DNA of 64,000 nucleotides, from the NCBI RefSeq assembly GCF_002959775.1, contig NZ_PPCX01000006.1, forward strand, positions 34,055-98,054, read 5' to 3'. Below are positions 16,778-24,649 of this stretch, piece by piece (position 1 is the stretch's first letter; each line of letters starts with the position of its first letter). A program made the translations under genes and the position numbers. The DNA comes from Veillonella rogosae JCM 15642. Its GTDB lineage: Bacteria; Bacillota; Negativicutes; Veillonellales; Veillonellaceae. The notes under the pieces were generated by a model that saw only the letters and a program-made list of their open reading frames with translations, was not told the DNA's origin and ran no database searches.

Positions 16778-17855
16778 TACATTGTTAAAACGTATCAATG
16801 CACTTCATGAACCCGGCGAAACTGTGCGGCTTATGGAGGTGTGTGGCACACATACAGTGTCGATTTTTCGAGAAGGTCTTCGTCAACTCTTGCCAAGTGG
16901 CATTGAACTTGTTAGTGGACCAGGATGTCCTGTATGTGTAACGGATCAAACATATATGGATAAGGCATTAGCCTATGCCGAACGTGAGGATACTATTATT
17001 GCTACCTTTGGGGACATGTTAAAGGTTCCTGGTAGTTATAGCAGCCTCAGTGAAGCTCAAACTAAGGGGGCTCATATCCATGTAATCTATACACCTTTAG
17101 AGGTGATAGAATTAAGCAAAAAACATCCAGAAAAGAAAATAGTCTTTTTAGCTATTGGCTTTGAAACGACTATAGCAGTCATTTGTGCTACTGTGAAAGC
17201 TGTTCACGAGGCAGGACTAAAGAATGTTTTCTTCCTCGTATCTCATAAATTAGTACCACCTGCTTTGCGGGCTTTACTAGATAGACAAGAAGGCCATATT
17301 GACGGCTTTATCTTGCCGGGCCATGTGAGTGTTATTATTGGCGAAGAACCATATGGTTTCTTACCTGAAGAATATGGTATTCCCTCTTGTATCGCTGGCT
17401 TTGACGGCTTAGAAATTCTGTCTGCTATTGCTAATATTTTAGAGCAACGAAAAACTGGTAATATTGTTGTGGGTAATACGTACCATTCTGTAGTTATGCA
17501 GAAGGGGAATCCTGTGGCTCAAGCTATGATGAAGGAAGTTTACGACATATGTGATGATGCATGGCGTGGTATTGGTATTATTCCAAACTCTGGCTTGGCT
17601 TTAAAAGATAAGTATGCCGCTTATGATGCTGAGCGTGCGCTACCCATTGAGCTAGAGAAACCATCCCTTGATCCAAAAGGGTGTCAATGTGGACGAGTTT
17701 TGCAAGGCCTTATTAAACCAAGTGAATGTCCATTATTTGGTAAAAGTTGTACTGCGGATCATCCCGTAGGGGCTTGTATGGTCTCTGTAGAAGGTAGTTG
17801 TGCTGCTTGGTACAAATATGGATATTCCAGTGGTGGATCGACGTGGGAGGATTAA
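16737..17855 (+). CDS. hypD: Hydrogenase maturation factor HypD
   Basis: Iron-sulfur protein of up to 372 residues that assembles the Fe(CN)2CO unit with HypC. Conserved segments are MEVCGTHTVSIFREG, SGPGCPVCVT, GFETT and the C-terminal cysteine field KGCQCGRVLQG...CPLFGKSC. The start is taken as TTG 16737 because AAGGAG sits 10 bases upstream, inside hypC; a second TTG at 16752 is possible. No ATG is available before the conserved N-terminus. It ends one base before hypE. Confidence 0.94.
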   Translation: MKKLTLQEKQNTADTLLKRINALHEPGETVRLMEVCGTHTVSIFREGLRQLLPSGIELVSGPGCPVCVTDQTYMDKALAYAEREDTIIATFGDMLKVPGSYSSLSEAQTKGAHIHVIYTPLEVIELSKKHPEKKIVFLAIGFETTIAVICATVKAVHEAGLKNVFFLVSHKLVPPALRALLDRQEGHIDGFILPGHVSVIIGEEPYGFLPEEYGIPSCIAGFDGLEILSAIANILEQRKTGNIVVGNTYHSVVMQKGNPVAQAMMKEVYDICDDAWRGIGIIPNSGLALKDKYAAYDAERALPIELEKPSLDPKGCQCGRVLQGLIKPSECPLFGKSCTADHPVGACMVSVEGSCAAWYKYGYSSGGSTWED

Positions 17856-17856
17856 T

Positions 17857-18864
17857 ATGGAACGAGTTCGCTTAGTCCATGGTAATGGCGGTCGATTCAG
17901 TCATGAATTGACAGAGCGTTTTATTTTGAAATATTTTACTAATGATTTATTGGCCCCTTTACACGATGGGGCTCAATTTCCTGTTACAGCAGGGCGCATG
18001 GCATTCTCTACGGACTCATATGTAGTACAACCAGCATTTTTCCCTGGTGGAAATATTGGTAAACTCGCAGTATGTGGTACCGTTAATGACCTTGCCATGA
18101 ATGGGGCAGTTCCACAATATTTAAGCTGTGGCCTCATTTTGGAGGAAGGCCTTGCCTTTGAGGAATTAGATGAAATTCTTCGTACCATGGCAGAGATGGC
18201 CAAGGCTGCAAATATACAAATCGTTACTGGTGACACAAAGGTTGTAAAAAAAGGTGAAGTCGATAAAATCTATATTAATACTGCTGGTATTGGTATGATT
18301 CCAGACGGGATAGATATTGGACCGCATCGCGTAAAAGCGGGCATGGATATTATCTTATCTGGAGCTATTGGAGATCACTCCATTGCCGTTATGGGACAGC
18401 GATTTGGTTTAGATTTATCTGATTCTTTAAAAACAGATTGCGCGCCTTTAAATAAGATGGTTCATGCGGTGCTTGATAAAGTAGGATCTCAAGTTGCCTT
18501 GTTGAGAGATCCTACAAGAGGTGGCTTAGGCACTGTGTTAAAAGAAATTGCAGATCAAAGTCAAGTAGGGATTAAGGTTGAAGAAACGGCGATTCCCGTT
18601 CACGATGAAGTACAGTCTGTTTGTGATATTCTAGGCTATGACCCACTATATTTAGCGAATGAAGGTAAAGTCGTTTTAGTAGTTGAACCAGAGATTACCG
18701 ACCAAGTTCTTCAAGTTTTACATGGTTTTGAAGAAGGAAAAGAAGCAGTTCTCATTGGTAAAACCTTAGATAAAAATATTGGTAAAGTAGGATTGCAAAC
18801 AGCTATTGGCGGTGTTCGTCTAGTCGATTTATTAGGTGAGGATCAAGTGCCACGTATTTGTTAG
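17857..18864 (+). CDS. hypE: Hydrogenase maturation protein HypE (carbamoyl dehydratase)
   Basis: Dehydrates the HypF-delivered carbamoyl group on its C-terminal cysteine to thiocyanate. The 335-residue protein has the PurM-like core (HGNGG, STDSYVVQP, GTVNDLAMNGA, GDTKVV, DPTRGGLGTVLKEIA) and ends in PRIC, the required terminal Cys motif. ATG 17857 follows GGGAGG and lies just past the hypD stop; an upstream in-frame start inside hypD would add 19 atypical residues. hypA, hypB and hydrogenase structural genes are not in the window. Confidence 0.95.
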   Translation: MERVRLVHGNGGRFSHELTERFILKYFTNDLLAPLHDGAQFPVTAGRMAFSTDSYVVQPAFFPGGNIGKLAVCGTVNDLAMNGAVPQYLSCGLILEEGLAFEELDEILRTMAEMAKAANIQIVTGDTKVVKKGEVDKIYINTAGIGMIPDGIDIGPHRVKAGMDIILSGAIGDHSIAVMGQRFGLDLSDSLKTDCAPLNKMVHAVLDKVGSQVALLRDPTRGGLGTVLKEIADQSQVGIKVEETAIPVHDEVQSVCDILGYDPLYLANEGKVVLVVEPEITDQVLQVLHGFEEGKEAVLIGKTLDKNIGKVGLQTAIGGVRLVDLLGEDQVPRIC

Positions 18865-18956
18865 CTCTATAACTAGAAATAATAATTTAATTAATATATA
18901 TAATTTCTTTCTTTTTTGTGATATTTGATGCTTTTTAAGTTTAGTTCTATTAGATA

Positions 18957-19035
18957 TTGACAGTATCGCGCTGTGATGATAGCATTAAATTAAGTTGTAT
19001 AAAATTCACTACTCGTTCATCGTGTTTTTATACAA
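18957..19035 (+). promoter_or_regulatory. Promoter-like boxes and 10-bp inverted repeat before the 148-residue exported protein
   Basis: TTGACA (18957-18962) and TAGCAT (18980-18985) are 17 bases apart. Downstream, TTGTATAAAA (18995-19004) is repeated inverted as TTTTATACAA (19026-19035) around a 21-base loop that contains a further CAC/GTG pair. In the RNA this would be an early leader hairpin; in DNA, an operator. The gap 18865-19125 holds nothing else I can name. Confidence 0.45.
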
Positions 19036-19125
19036 TATTGGTATCTTTATGTGTAAGTTCTTATACTTTCACTAGAATCTATGTATAGAATTTGTTAAAA
19101 TATAAGTATCTATAGGAGGCTTATT

Positions 19126-19572
19126 ATGAAAAAGAAAATTATTACAGCTGTTCTAGGGATTTGTTTAACTACAACTGCATTTGGTGGCATTTTGACTACT
19201 CAAGCTGGCGGCTTAAGCAGTATTCTTGGCGGTGCAGCTAAAATTGGCGGCATCGGTATTGTTATTAACAAATTCGGTCCTCAAATTGACACTTTCTTAA
19301 ATAAATTATTGAAACAAAATAACTTAAGCACAGAATATACAACCAAAGTAGTACCTATTATTAGTATCGGTACAAAAGGTTATATTGGTGCTGCTCAAGT
19401 TACTGGTCCTGCATCTAGCATTGAAGAAGTTAAAGCGGTTGCTCAAGTAGAAGGTAGCTTTAACGGCATGGTTCGTGTTAAAGGTTTAGTTCCTGTTGAT
19501 AGCACAAACCCAGTTGGTGCATCTCGTGTGCAAGGCGTAGGTGTATCTGCGATTATTGATTTGAAAATTTAA
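19126..19572 (+). CDS. Exported protein of unknown function
   Basis: A 148-residue protein with a signal peptide: MKKK, an apolar stretch to about residue 20, and an apparent cleavage near TQA-GG. The mature part has a Gly/Ile-rich segment (LSSILGGAAKIGGIGIVINKFG), then an alternating pattern likely to be beta-rich (VVPIISIGTKGYIGAAQVTGP; GMVRVKGLVPVD), ending in VGVSAIIDLKI. Family not recognised. TAGGAGG precedes the ATG. It lies upstream of another exported protein and an LptD-like gene, so a periplasmic or outer-envelope role is likely. Confidence 0.75.
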   Translation: MKKKIITAVLGICLTTTAFGGILTTQAGGLSSILGGAAKIGGIGIVINKFGPQIDTFLNKLLKQNNLSTEYTTKVVPIISIGTKGYIGAAQVTGPASSIEEVKAVAQVEGSFNGMVRVKGLVPVDSTNPVGASRVQGVGVSAIIDLKI

Positions 19573-19605
19573 TGGCCACTGAGCATATAAAATAGTAGAC
19601 TCAGG

Positions 19606-19637
19606 GAATAAGCACGGTCTTAGGCCCGTGCTTATTC
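19606..19637 (+). terminator. Terminator-like hairpin after the 148-residue exported protein
   Basis: A 12-bp perfect stem GAATAAGCACGG/CCGTGCTTATTC. The T-run is poor, so termination may be partial. Confidence 0.7.
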
Positions 19638-19680
19638 TGTTGTATAACAGTTATACATTAGATACGTTGTGGAGGAATTT

Positions 19681-20793
19681 ATGAAGAAGCAAGTACTTAC
19701 ACTTTTAATGGCATCCCTAATTTCAGGCACTGCATTTGCTGCTCCTGGTACAGTAACAGAGAAAACACATGTTTTGGAAACTACTGTATATGGTTCTGTA
19801 CAAGATGGTGCCGTAGTGGACCGCATTAATCAACTTGACGAAACCGTGTATGGTACTGGTTTCAATGGAAACTCTGCGACATTGAGTAAACGTGTTGATA
19901 CACTCTATAACTCCGTAGAAGGTAGTGGTACAAATATTTCTTTGCGTGAAGAAATGGACGCATTAGAATATACGTATCAAAATAGCATTAACGCAGGCTC
20001 TCTTGTTGATCGTGTAGAGAAAATGGAACGTAGCGTAAATGGTCGTATCGGTAGTGGCTCTTTACAAAAGCGTATTGTTTCTTTAAAAACTAAAGTATAT
20101 GGTAGCAATGTAACTCTTACTAACCAAGTAGGCACATTGGCAGGTGACCAAGTATTTAAAGTAACTTTAAATGATGCTGTTTCTTCTAAAACAAGTCATG
20201 AAGGCGATACTATATCCTTCACTGTGGCTGAAAATGTAATGGATGGCAATGTATTGTTAGTTCCTGCTGGTACTGTAGGATCTGGTACGATTACGTCCTT
20301 GAAAAAGGCACGTTCCTTTGGTCGTAATGGTGCCTTAGATATTACATTTGATACTATTCCTGCTATCGATGGCACAGAATTCACTGCTGTACAAGGTAAA
20401 GAAGCTAAAGACAAAACTCGTAGTGAAGTAAAAGCGGCTGGCGCTTCCGTAGCTGGTGCAGTTTTACTTGGACCTGTTGGTCTTGTTGGCGGTGCATTCG
20501 TTAAGGGGAAAAATATAGAGTATCCAGCTGGTTCTACAATCTATGTACAACCACAAGACTCTGTAACTATTCAAGGTCTTGTTATCGGTGGTGACGGTTT
20601 AGCGCATAGCGATGATGAATTAGCTGATGCAGTAACTGTGCCAAATGCAACTGGTGAAACTGAGGAATATGTTGAAAACAATGGTACTGAAGAAAATGAA
20701 GCTGTAGTTGAAGAAACTACTGAAGTTGAAGAACCAGAAGAAGTAGTAGAAAATGTCTCTCAACCTATCGTTGTTGTAAAACGCAATCAATAA
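19681..20793 (+). CDS. Exported repeat protein of unknown function
   Basis: A 370-residue secreted or periplasmic protein. The signal peptide MKKQVLTLLMASLISGTAFA ends in a classic AFA site. Residues about 25-150 hold about five degenerate units of 25-30 residues with the pattern leucine/valine..R(I/V)..L(E/D)..VYG (for example VVDRINQLDETVYG, LSKRVDTLYNSVEG, LVDRVEKMERSVNG, LQKRIVSLKTKVYG). A beta-rich domain with FTVAENVMDGNVLLVPAGT and a Gly-rich apolar stretch follow, then an acidic Glu/Val tail. The frame opens at GTG 19669, but ATG 19681 after GGAGG is the start. Family unknown to me. Confidence 0.78.
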   Translation: MKKQVLTLLMASLISGTAFAAPGTVTEKTHVLETTVYGSVQDGAVVDRINQLDETVYGTGFNGNSATLSKRVDTLYNSVEGSGTNISLREEMDALEYTYQNSINAGSLVDRVEKMERSVNGRIGSGSLQKRIVSLKTKVYGSNVTLTNQVGTLAGDQVFKVTLNDAVSSKTSHEGDTISFTVAENVMDGNVLLVPAGTVGSGTITSLKKARSFGRNGALDITFDTIPAIDGTEFTAVQGKEAKDKTRSEVKAAGASVAGAVLLGPVGLVGGAFVKGKNIEYPAGSTIYVQPQDSVTIQGLVIGGDGLAHSDDELADAVTVPNATGETEEYVENNGTEENEAVVEETTEVEEPEEVVENVSQPIVVVKRNQ

Positions 20794-20830
20794 TTAACAA
20801 ATTCTTAAAGCAAGAGGAGTTCTAGTAACC

Positions 20831-22384
20831 ATGAGGAAACGTAAAGTACAATGGCTAGCAGCGGCATGTGTGTTTTGTTTAGCACAACCTGTATGGGCCG
20901 CTACGGAGTCAACCACGGTATATCAAGATCAATTGGATAGCGTAGGCCAATCTTATGCTGGGGAAATCTCTAAAGCATCTACACCTGAACATAGCAATAT
21001 CCGTGTTGTACGTCGTGGTGAAAAGGCAAAATCTGCTGAGCCTACAGAGCAGTTACCTACTCGTATTGATGCAGACAAAATGTCTTATAATGGTTCCACA
21101 GGTAATGTATATGCACAGGGTGATGTAGTAGTTACTCAAGGTAATCAAACTTTGATGGCACCTCGTATTGAAGGTAATACGAAAACTACAGAGTACCGTA
21201 CAGTTGGTGGCTATCACTACTTAGAAGATGGCGGTAAAACAAAGGATATTACAGGTCAAAATATGACATATCGCACTAGCGACCGTCATTTCACAGCTGA
21301 CCAAGCGATGGGGTGGAACGATCCATATTATGTAAAGGGACAAAATGCAACCTTTGATGGTCAAACTGGACATATGGAAAAAGGCATGGTTACCACAAAA
21401 CATGCGATGGCATTTAAACATACCCCGGACTACCGTGTAGAAGGGCAAGACATTAAAGTATATCCTGGCGATAAAGTCGTTATCAAAAAACCTTCCTTCT
21501 ATATCAAAAACTTTAAAATTTTATCCTTGCCATCCTATACCGCTTCTTTACGTCATGATAAAAAGAATAAATTTAGTATTTTCTCTTTAATACCAAAACC
21601 TACGTATAATAGCGATAATGGTATTGGTTTACATGGCAGTACTGAATATCCAATTGGTAAGAGAGGTGAAGCTTATCTTGATTACCGCTGGTATTCTAAA
21701 GCCGGCTTTAAACCACAGGTTGGGTATCGTCATTACTTACCTTGGGGGACTGCTTCTATTGGTTACAGCAAGGAATCCAATGAGTATAATGATAAAACTG
21801 TATGGATTGAAAAGATTGGTGAAGTTCGTTTAGATACACATACGTACCATGTAGCACAATCTCCAATTACTGTACGTGGTGGAGTTAATGTCGGTTATTG
21901 GAAAGAGGATTCTGTAAAAGGTTCTCATAAAGAATACTATGCTGAGGTATCTCACGATCCGATTAAACTTGGTAAAAACGCAGATTTGCGCTTCTTAGGC
22001 GGTTACCAACGCGACTACTACGGTTATGATGGTTCTATTCGTAGCATGCCTTATTGGGGGGCTAGATTCCAATCTAAAGTTGGCAATCGTGCAAATGTCT
22101 GGGTTAGCTATGATCAAAGAAATATTTCTTACAATAACTCTCCATATCGATTCGATACGACAGAGCTTCCTAAGGAGCTCATTTATGGTGGCTCTTATAA
22201 ATTAACTCGTCTAGATGATATTTCTGTAAGTGTTAAAAATAATATGATGAGTGGGGATATTGATTCTATCTACTACACATGGCATCGTGATTTACACTCC
22301 TTCGATATGTACTTAACATATAAGGATGGTCATAAAAACAGAGATAATCAATGGAAGATTAAATTTGTAGGTAAAGACTTTTAG
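20831..22384 (+). CDS. LptD/OstA-like outer-membrane protein
   Basis: Likely LPS-assembly protein inserting lipopolysaccharide into the outer leaflet. Signal peptide to about residue 23 (AQPVWA). Residues about 75-160 are an OstA/LptA-type domain (TRIDADKMSYNGSTGNVYAQ, GDVVVTQGNQTLMAPRIEG). The rest, about 300 residues, has alternating beta strands rich in Tyr and Trp, and the last residue is Phe, as in barrel proteins. At 517 residues it is much shorter than the E. coli LptD of nearly 800, so the barrel is small. AGAGGAG precedes the ATG. An OstA-like relative cannot be ruled out. Confidence 0.78.
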   Translation: MRKRKVQWLAAACVFCLAQPVWAATESTTVYQDQLDSVGQSYAGEISKASTPEHSNIRVVRRGEKAKSAEPTEQLPTRIDADKMSYNGSTGNVYAQGDVVVTQGNQTLMAPRIEGNTKTTEYRTVGGYHYLEDGGKTKDITGQNMTYRTSDRHFTADQAMGWNDPYYVKGQNATFDGQTGHMEKGMVTTKHAMAFKHTPDYRVEGQDIKVYPGDKVVIKKPSFYIKNFKILSLPSYTASLRHDKKNKFSIFSLIPKPTYNSDNGIGLHGSTEYPIGKRGEAYLDYRWYSKAGFKPQVGYRHYLPWGTASIGYSKESNEYNDKTVWIEKIGEVRLDTHTYHVAQSPITVRGGVNVGYWKEDSVKGSHKEYYAEVSHDPIKLGKNADLRFLGGYQRDYYGYDGSIRSMPYWGARFQSKVGNRANVWVSYDQRNISYNNSPYRFDTTELPKELIYGGSYKLTRLDDISVSVKNNMMSGDIDSIYYTWHRDLHSFDMYLTYKDGHKNRDNQWKIKFVGKDF

Positions 22385-22397
22385 TTAGGAGACTATT

Positions 22398-23261
22398 ATG
22401 CAACGCATTAGAAAAGCCGTAATTCCAGCAGCTGGTTTTGGCACACGTTTCTTACCAGCTACTAAAGCACAACCAAAGGAAATGCTTCCTATTGTGGATA
22501 CTCCTGCTATCCAGTATATTGTGAAAGAAGCCTTGGATTCTGGTATTGAAGAGATCCTAATCATCACAGGTCGTAATAAACGCGCCATTGAGGACCATTT
22601 CGATAGTAGTGTTGAATTAGAATTATTGTTACAAAGCCAAGGTAAAAACAAACAATTGGCCATGATTAAGGATTTAGCGGATATTAAGGTTCACTTTATT
22701 CGTCAAAAAGCACCTCGCGGTCTTGGTGATGCTGTATTGTGTGCTAAAGCATTTATTGGTGATGAACCATTTGCAGTATTACTTGGTGATGATATTGTTT
22801 ATAACCCAGAAAATCCATGTTTAAAGCAATTAATTGATTGCTATAATGAGCATCCTGGTATTATCTTAGGGGCTCAATTTGTCCCTGAAGATAAAGTTAG
22901 CTCATATGGTATCGTATCTGGTGAGGCTTTAGCTGATAACCTATATCGCGTTGATAACTTGGTGGAAAAACCTAAGCAAGAAGATGCTCCATCTCAACTT
23001 GCTGTATTAGGTCGTTATATCTTGACACCAGATATCTTTAACATCTTGGAAAACACTAAACCTGGCGTAGGTAATGAAGTTCAATTAACGGATGCCTTAG
23101 CAGCTTCTAAGACTGACACCTATGCATTGGCCTATGAAGGCATTCGCTATGATACAGGTGATAAATTAGGTTATTTGAAAGCTACTGTTGAGTATGCATT
23201 GCGCAACGAAGAGTTAGGTGAAAACTTCAAGGCATATTTAAAAGAGCTAGATTTTAAATAA
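22398..23261 (+). CDS. galU: UTP-glucose-1-phosphate uridylyltransferase
   Basis: Makes UDP-glucose from UTP and glucose-1-phosphate. The 287-residue protein begins with the nucleotidyltransferase signature IPAAGFGTRFLPATKAQPKE and has GLGDAVLCA, LLGDD and the late GIRYDTGDKLGYLKA segment of GalU. It starts 13 bases after the LptD-like stop with TTAGGAG, so it may be co-transcribed. UDP-glucose would feed the UDP-glucose dehydrogenase and GalE-type enzymes in this window. Confidence 0.95.
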   Translation: MQRIRKAVIPAAGFGTRFLPATKAQPKEMLPIVDTPAIQYIVKEALDSGIEEILIITGRNKRAIEDHFDSSVELELLLQSQGKNKQLAMIKDLADIKVHFIRQKAPRGLGDAVLCAKAFIGDEPFAVLLGDDIVYNPENPCLKQLIDCYNEHPGIILGAQFVPEDKVSSYGIVSGEALADNLYRVDNLVEKPKQEDAPSQLAVLGRYILTPDIFNILENTKPGVGNEVQLTDALAASKTDTYALAYEGIRYDTGDKLGYLKATVEYALRNEELGENFKAYLKELDFK

Positions 23262-23286
23262 TAAATCTATAAGATTTAACATTATA

Positions 23287-23369
23287 AAAGAACCTATGAT
23301 ATATCATGAACTGCACCTCCAAAAATTGTGTCCAATTTTGGAGGTGCGGTTCAATCATGGGTTCTTTTT
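23287..23369 (+). terminator. galU terminator interrupted by a palindromic insertion
   Basis: The outer arms 23287-23300 and 23354-23367 pair over 14 bp with one T-G pair and end in TTTTT. If the inserted 47-bp palindrome and one ATCA copy are removed, the arms close on a 2-base loop, an ordinary terminator. Confidence 0.85.
23307..23353. mobile_element. 47-bp palindromic element (miniature IS3-type ends) with 4-bp target duplication
   Basis: TGAACTGCACCTCCAAAA (23307-23324) and TTTTGGAGGTGCGGTTCA (23336-23353) form an 18-bp inverted repeat with one mismatch and an 11-base centre. The ends are TG...CA and the sequence recalls terminal repeats of IS3-family elements (GCACC...CCAAAA). It is bordered on both sides by the direct repeat ATCA (23303-23306 and 23354-23357). 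It codes for nothing, so movement would need a transposase from elsewhere. Confidence 0.7.
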
Positions 23370-23412
23370 GTTCTTCTAGTATATTTAGCTAATAAAGATA
23401 TATTATTTTATA

Positions 23413-23469
23413 TTTGTTAACAAATGGATAATGACTTTTGTTGACGAATGAAATGATGTTGATTATAAT
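23413..23469 (+). promoter_or_regulatory. Promoter and possible BirA-type operator of the bioY group
   Basis: TTGACG (23441-23446) and TATAAT (23464-23469) are 17 bases apart, a strong promoter. Upstream lies the perfect 12-bp palindrome TTTGTTAACAAA (23413-23424), and GTTGACGA (23440-23447) overlaps the -35. TTGTTAAC and GTTGACGA together resemble the BirA half-sites TTGTTAAC and GTTAACAA, but the gap is 18 bases rather than the usual 14-16. Confidence 0.55.
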
Positions 23470-23502
23470 CAATTTATTGAATGAATAAAGGACTGTGATT
23501 AT

Positions 23503-24069
23503 ATGAGAACATTATTTAAAGCATTATGTAATAATGACTTAGATCTACCAGGTCATAGCGTTATTAAGCATATGCATTATGATTCTTCCGGTAGTGATGA
23601 AACTATATGTAAGATAGTATCTCAAGTTGCTAAAACTACGACTATTGGTATTATGGACAAATCGGGATTCTTGATGGTTGATTTACGTCCAGTGCCGAAA
23701 CAATTTAGCATTCGCACTACCGTACATCAAGAGGAAATCAGTGGCGCTATATCGTTCTCTAAGAATGATATAGTACAATTCGTGAATGATATTAATGACA
23801 CGAATCCAATTCATCGAGAGGCTCCTTATGTCGTACCTGGGTGCATGATTCTTGAAACATTGTGGAATTATTGGAATATTAGTAAATCTGCGCTGCAAAT
23901 GGCGATTTACTTTCATGCCCCTGTCATTGCAGAGGATATGGTGACCTTAGTGGAAGTCCCTGAGGATGCTCATGTAGAAGGTTATGTAGGTGATACATTG
24001 GTATTTTCTGCTACTTTTTTTGGTGAAAATGAAGATTCAACATCTTTGAAACAAAGATCTATTAGTTAG
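23503..24069 (+). CDS. MaoC-like hot-dog-fold protein
   Basis: Probable acyl-thioester hydratase/dehydratase or thioesterase-like protein, 188 residues. The central segment FSKNDIVQFVNDINDTNPIH (residues 85-104) has the MaoC hydratase pattern with D99 and H104 in the DTNPIH motif, followed by YVVPGCMILE. The first 70 residues are unusual and may form another half-hot-dog. It directly follows the bioY-group promoter and ends 8 bases before bioY, so it is the first gene of that unit. Substrate unknown; membership of the hot-dog superfamily is moderately certain. Confidence 0.7.
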   Translation: MRTLFKALCNNDLDLPGHSVIKHMHYDSSGSDETICKIVSQVAKTTTIGIMDKSGFLMVDLRPVPKQFSIRTTVHQEEISGAISFSKNDIVQFVNDINDTNPIHREAPYVVPGCMILETLWNYWNISKSALQMAIYFHAPVIAEDMVTLVEVPEDAHVEGYVGDTLVFSATFFGENEDSTSLKQRSIS

Positions 24070-24077
24070 AGGTAATT

Positions 24078-24590
24078 ATGGAAGCAAGACGTTTAACAAA
24101 AATGGCTTTATTAACAGCCTTATTATGTATTTCAGCATATATTTCTTTTCCTTTGCCATTTAGTCCAGCCATGGTAACGGCATTGACTTTGGTGGCTACA
24201 TTAACTGGTTTGCTGTTACAACCAAAAGATGCATTTATTGTATTTATCATTTATGTTTTACTTGGTGCTGTAGGTTTACCAGTATTTGTTGGTGGTACAG
24301 CTGGTCTTGGTAAATTATTAGGGCCTACAGGGGGCTTTATCTTCTCTTGGCCAATAGCTTATACATTATTAAGTGTATTTAAAGGTTCTAAGAAGAGCTT
24401 TTTCTCTTATGCATGGCGTTCTATTGTAATTACAATTCCTGTAGTATACCTATTTGGTGTGGCAGGCTTTATGATAGTTACAAAAACAGAACTTTGGGCA
24501 GCGTTGCCAGTAGTAATGTTCCCATTCATTCCAGGGGACATTGTAAAATGTCTCGTTGCTTCTTGGTTAGCAACTAAAATTAAAATTTAG
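24078..24590 (+). CDS. bioY: Biotin transporter BioY (ECF S component)
   Basis: Membrane biotin-binding subunit of 170 residues with six hydrophobic segments. The typical BioY features are present: ISFPLPFSPAMVTALTLVATL at the start of the fold, the GAVGLPVFVGGTAGLGKLLGPTGGFI stretch, and the C-terminal FIPGDIVKCLVASW. The start lies 8 bases after the MaoC-like stop with AGAGG. The ECF energising module is not in the window. A terminator hairpin directly follows. Confidence 0.93.
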   Translation: MEARRLTKMALLTALLCISAYISFPLPFSPAMVTALTLVATLTGLLLQPKDAFIVFIIYVLLGAVGLPVFVGGTAGLGKLLGPTGGFIFSWPIAYTLLSVFKGSKKSFFSYAWRSIVITIPVVYLFGVAGFMIVTKTELWAALPVVMFPFIPGDIVKCLVASWLATKIKI

Positions 24591-24598
24591 AACCTAAT

Positions 24599-24633
24599 AA
24601 AAGGGGCATTCCTAGGGATGCCTCTTTTATTTT
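24599..24633 (+). terminator. Terminator hairpin between bioY and the thiolase gene
   Basis: AAAAGGGGCAT pairs with ATGCCTCTTTT (one G-T pair) and is followed by ATTTT. Only about 20 bases remain before the thiolase, too few for a new promoter, so the downstream genes probably depend on partial read-through. Confidence 0.8.
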
Positions 24634-24649
24634 AATATAAGGAGTTCAT

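Noticed and set aside
19669..19680. GTG start of the repeat protein
   Set aside because: The GTG is part of the ribosome binding site region; the ATG four codons later begins a normal signal peptide.
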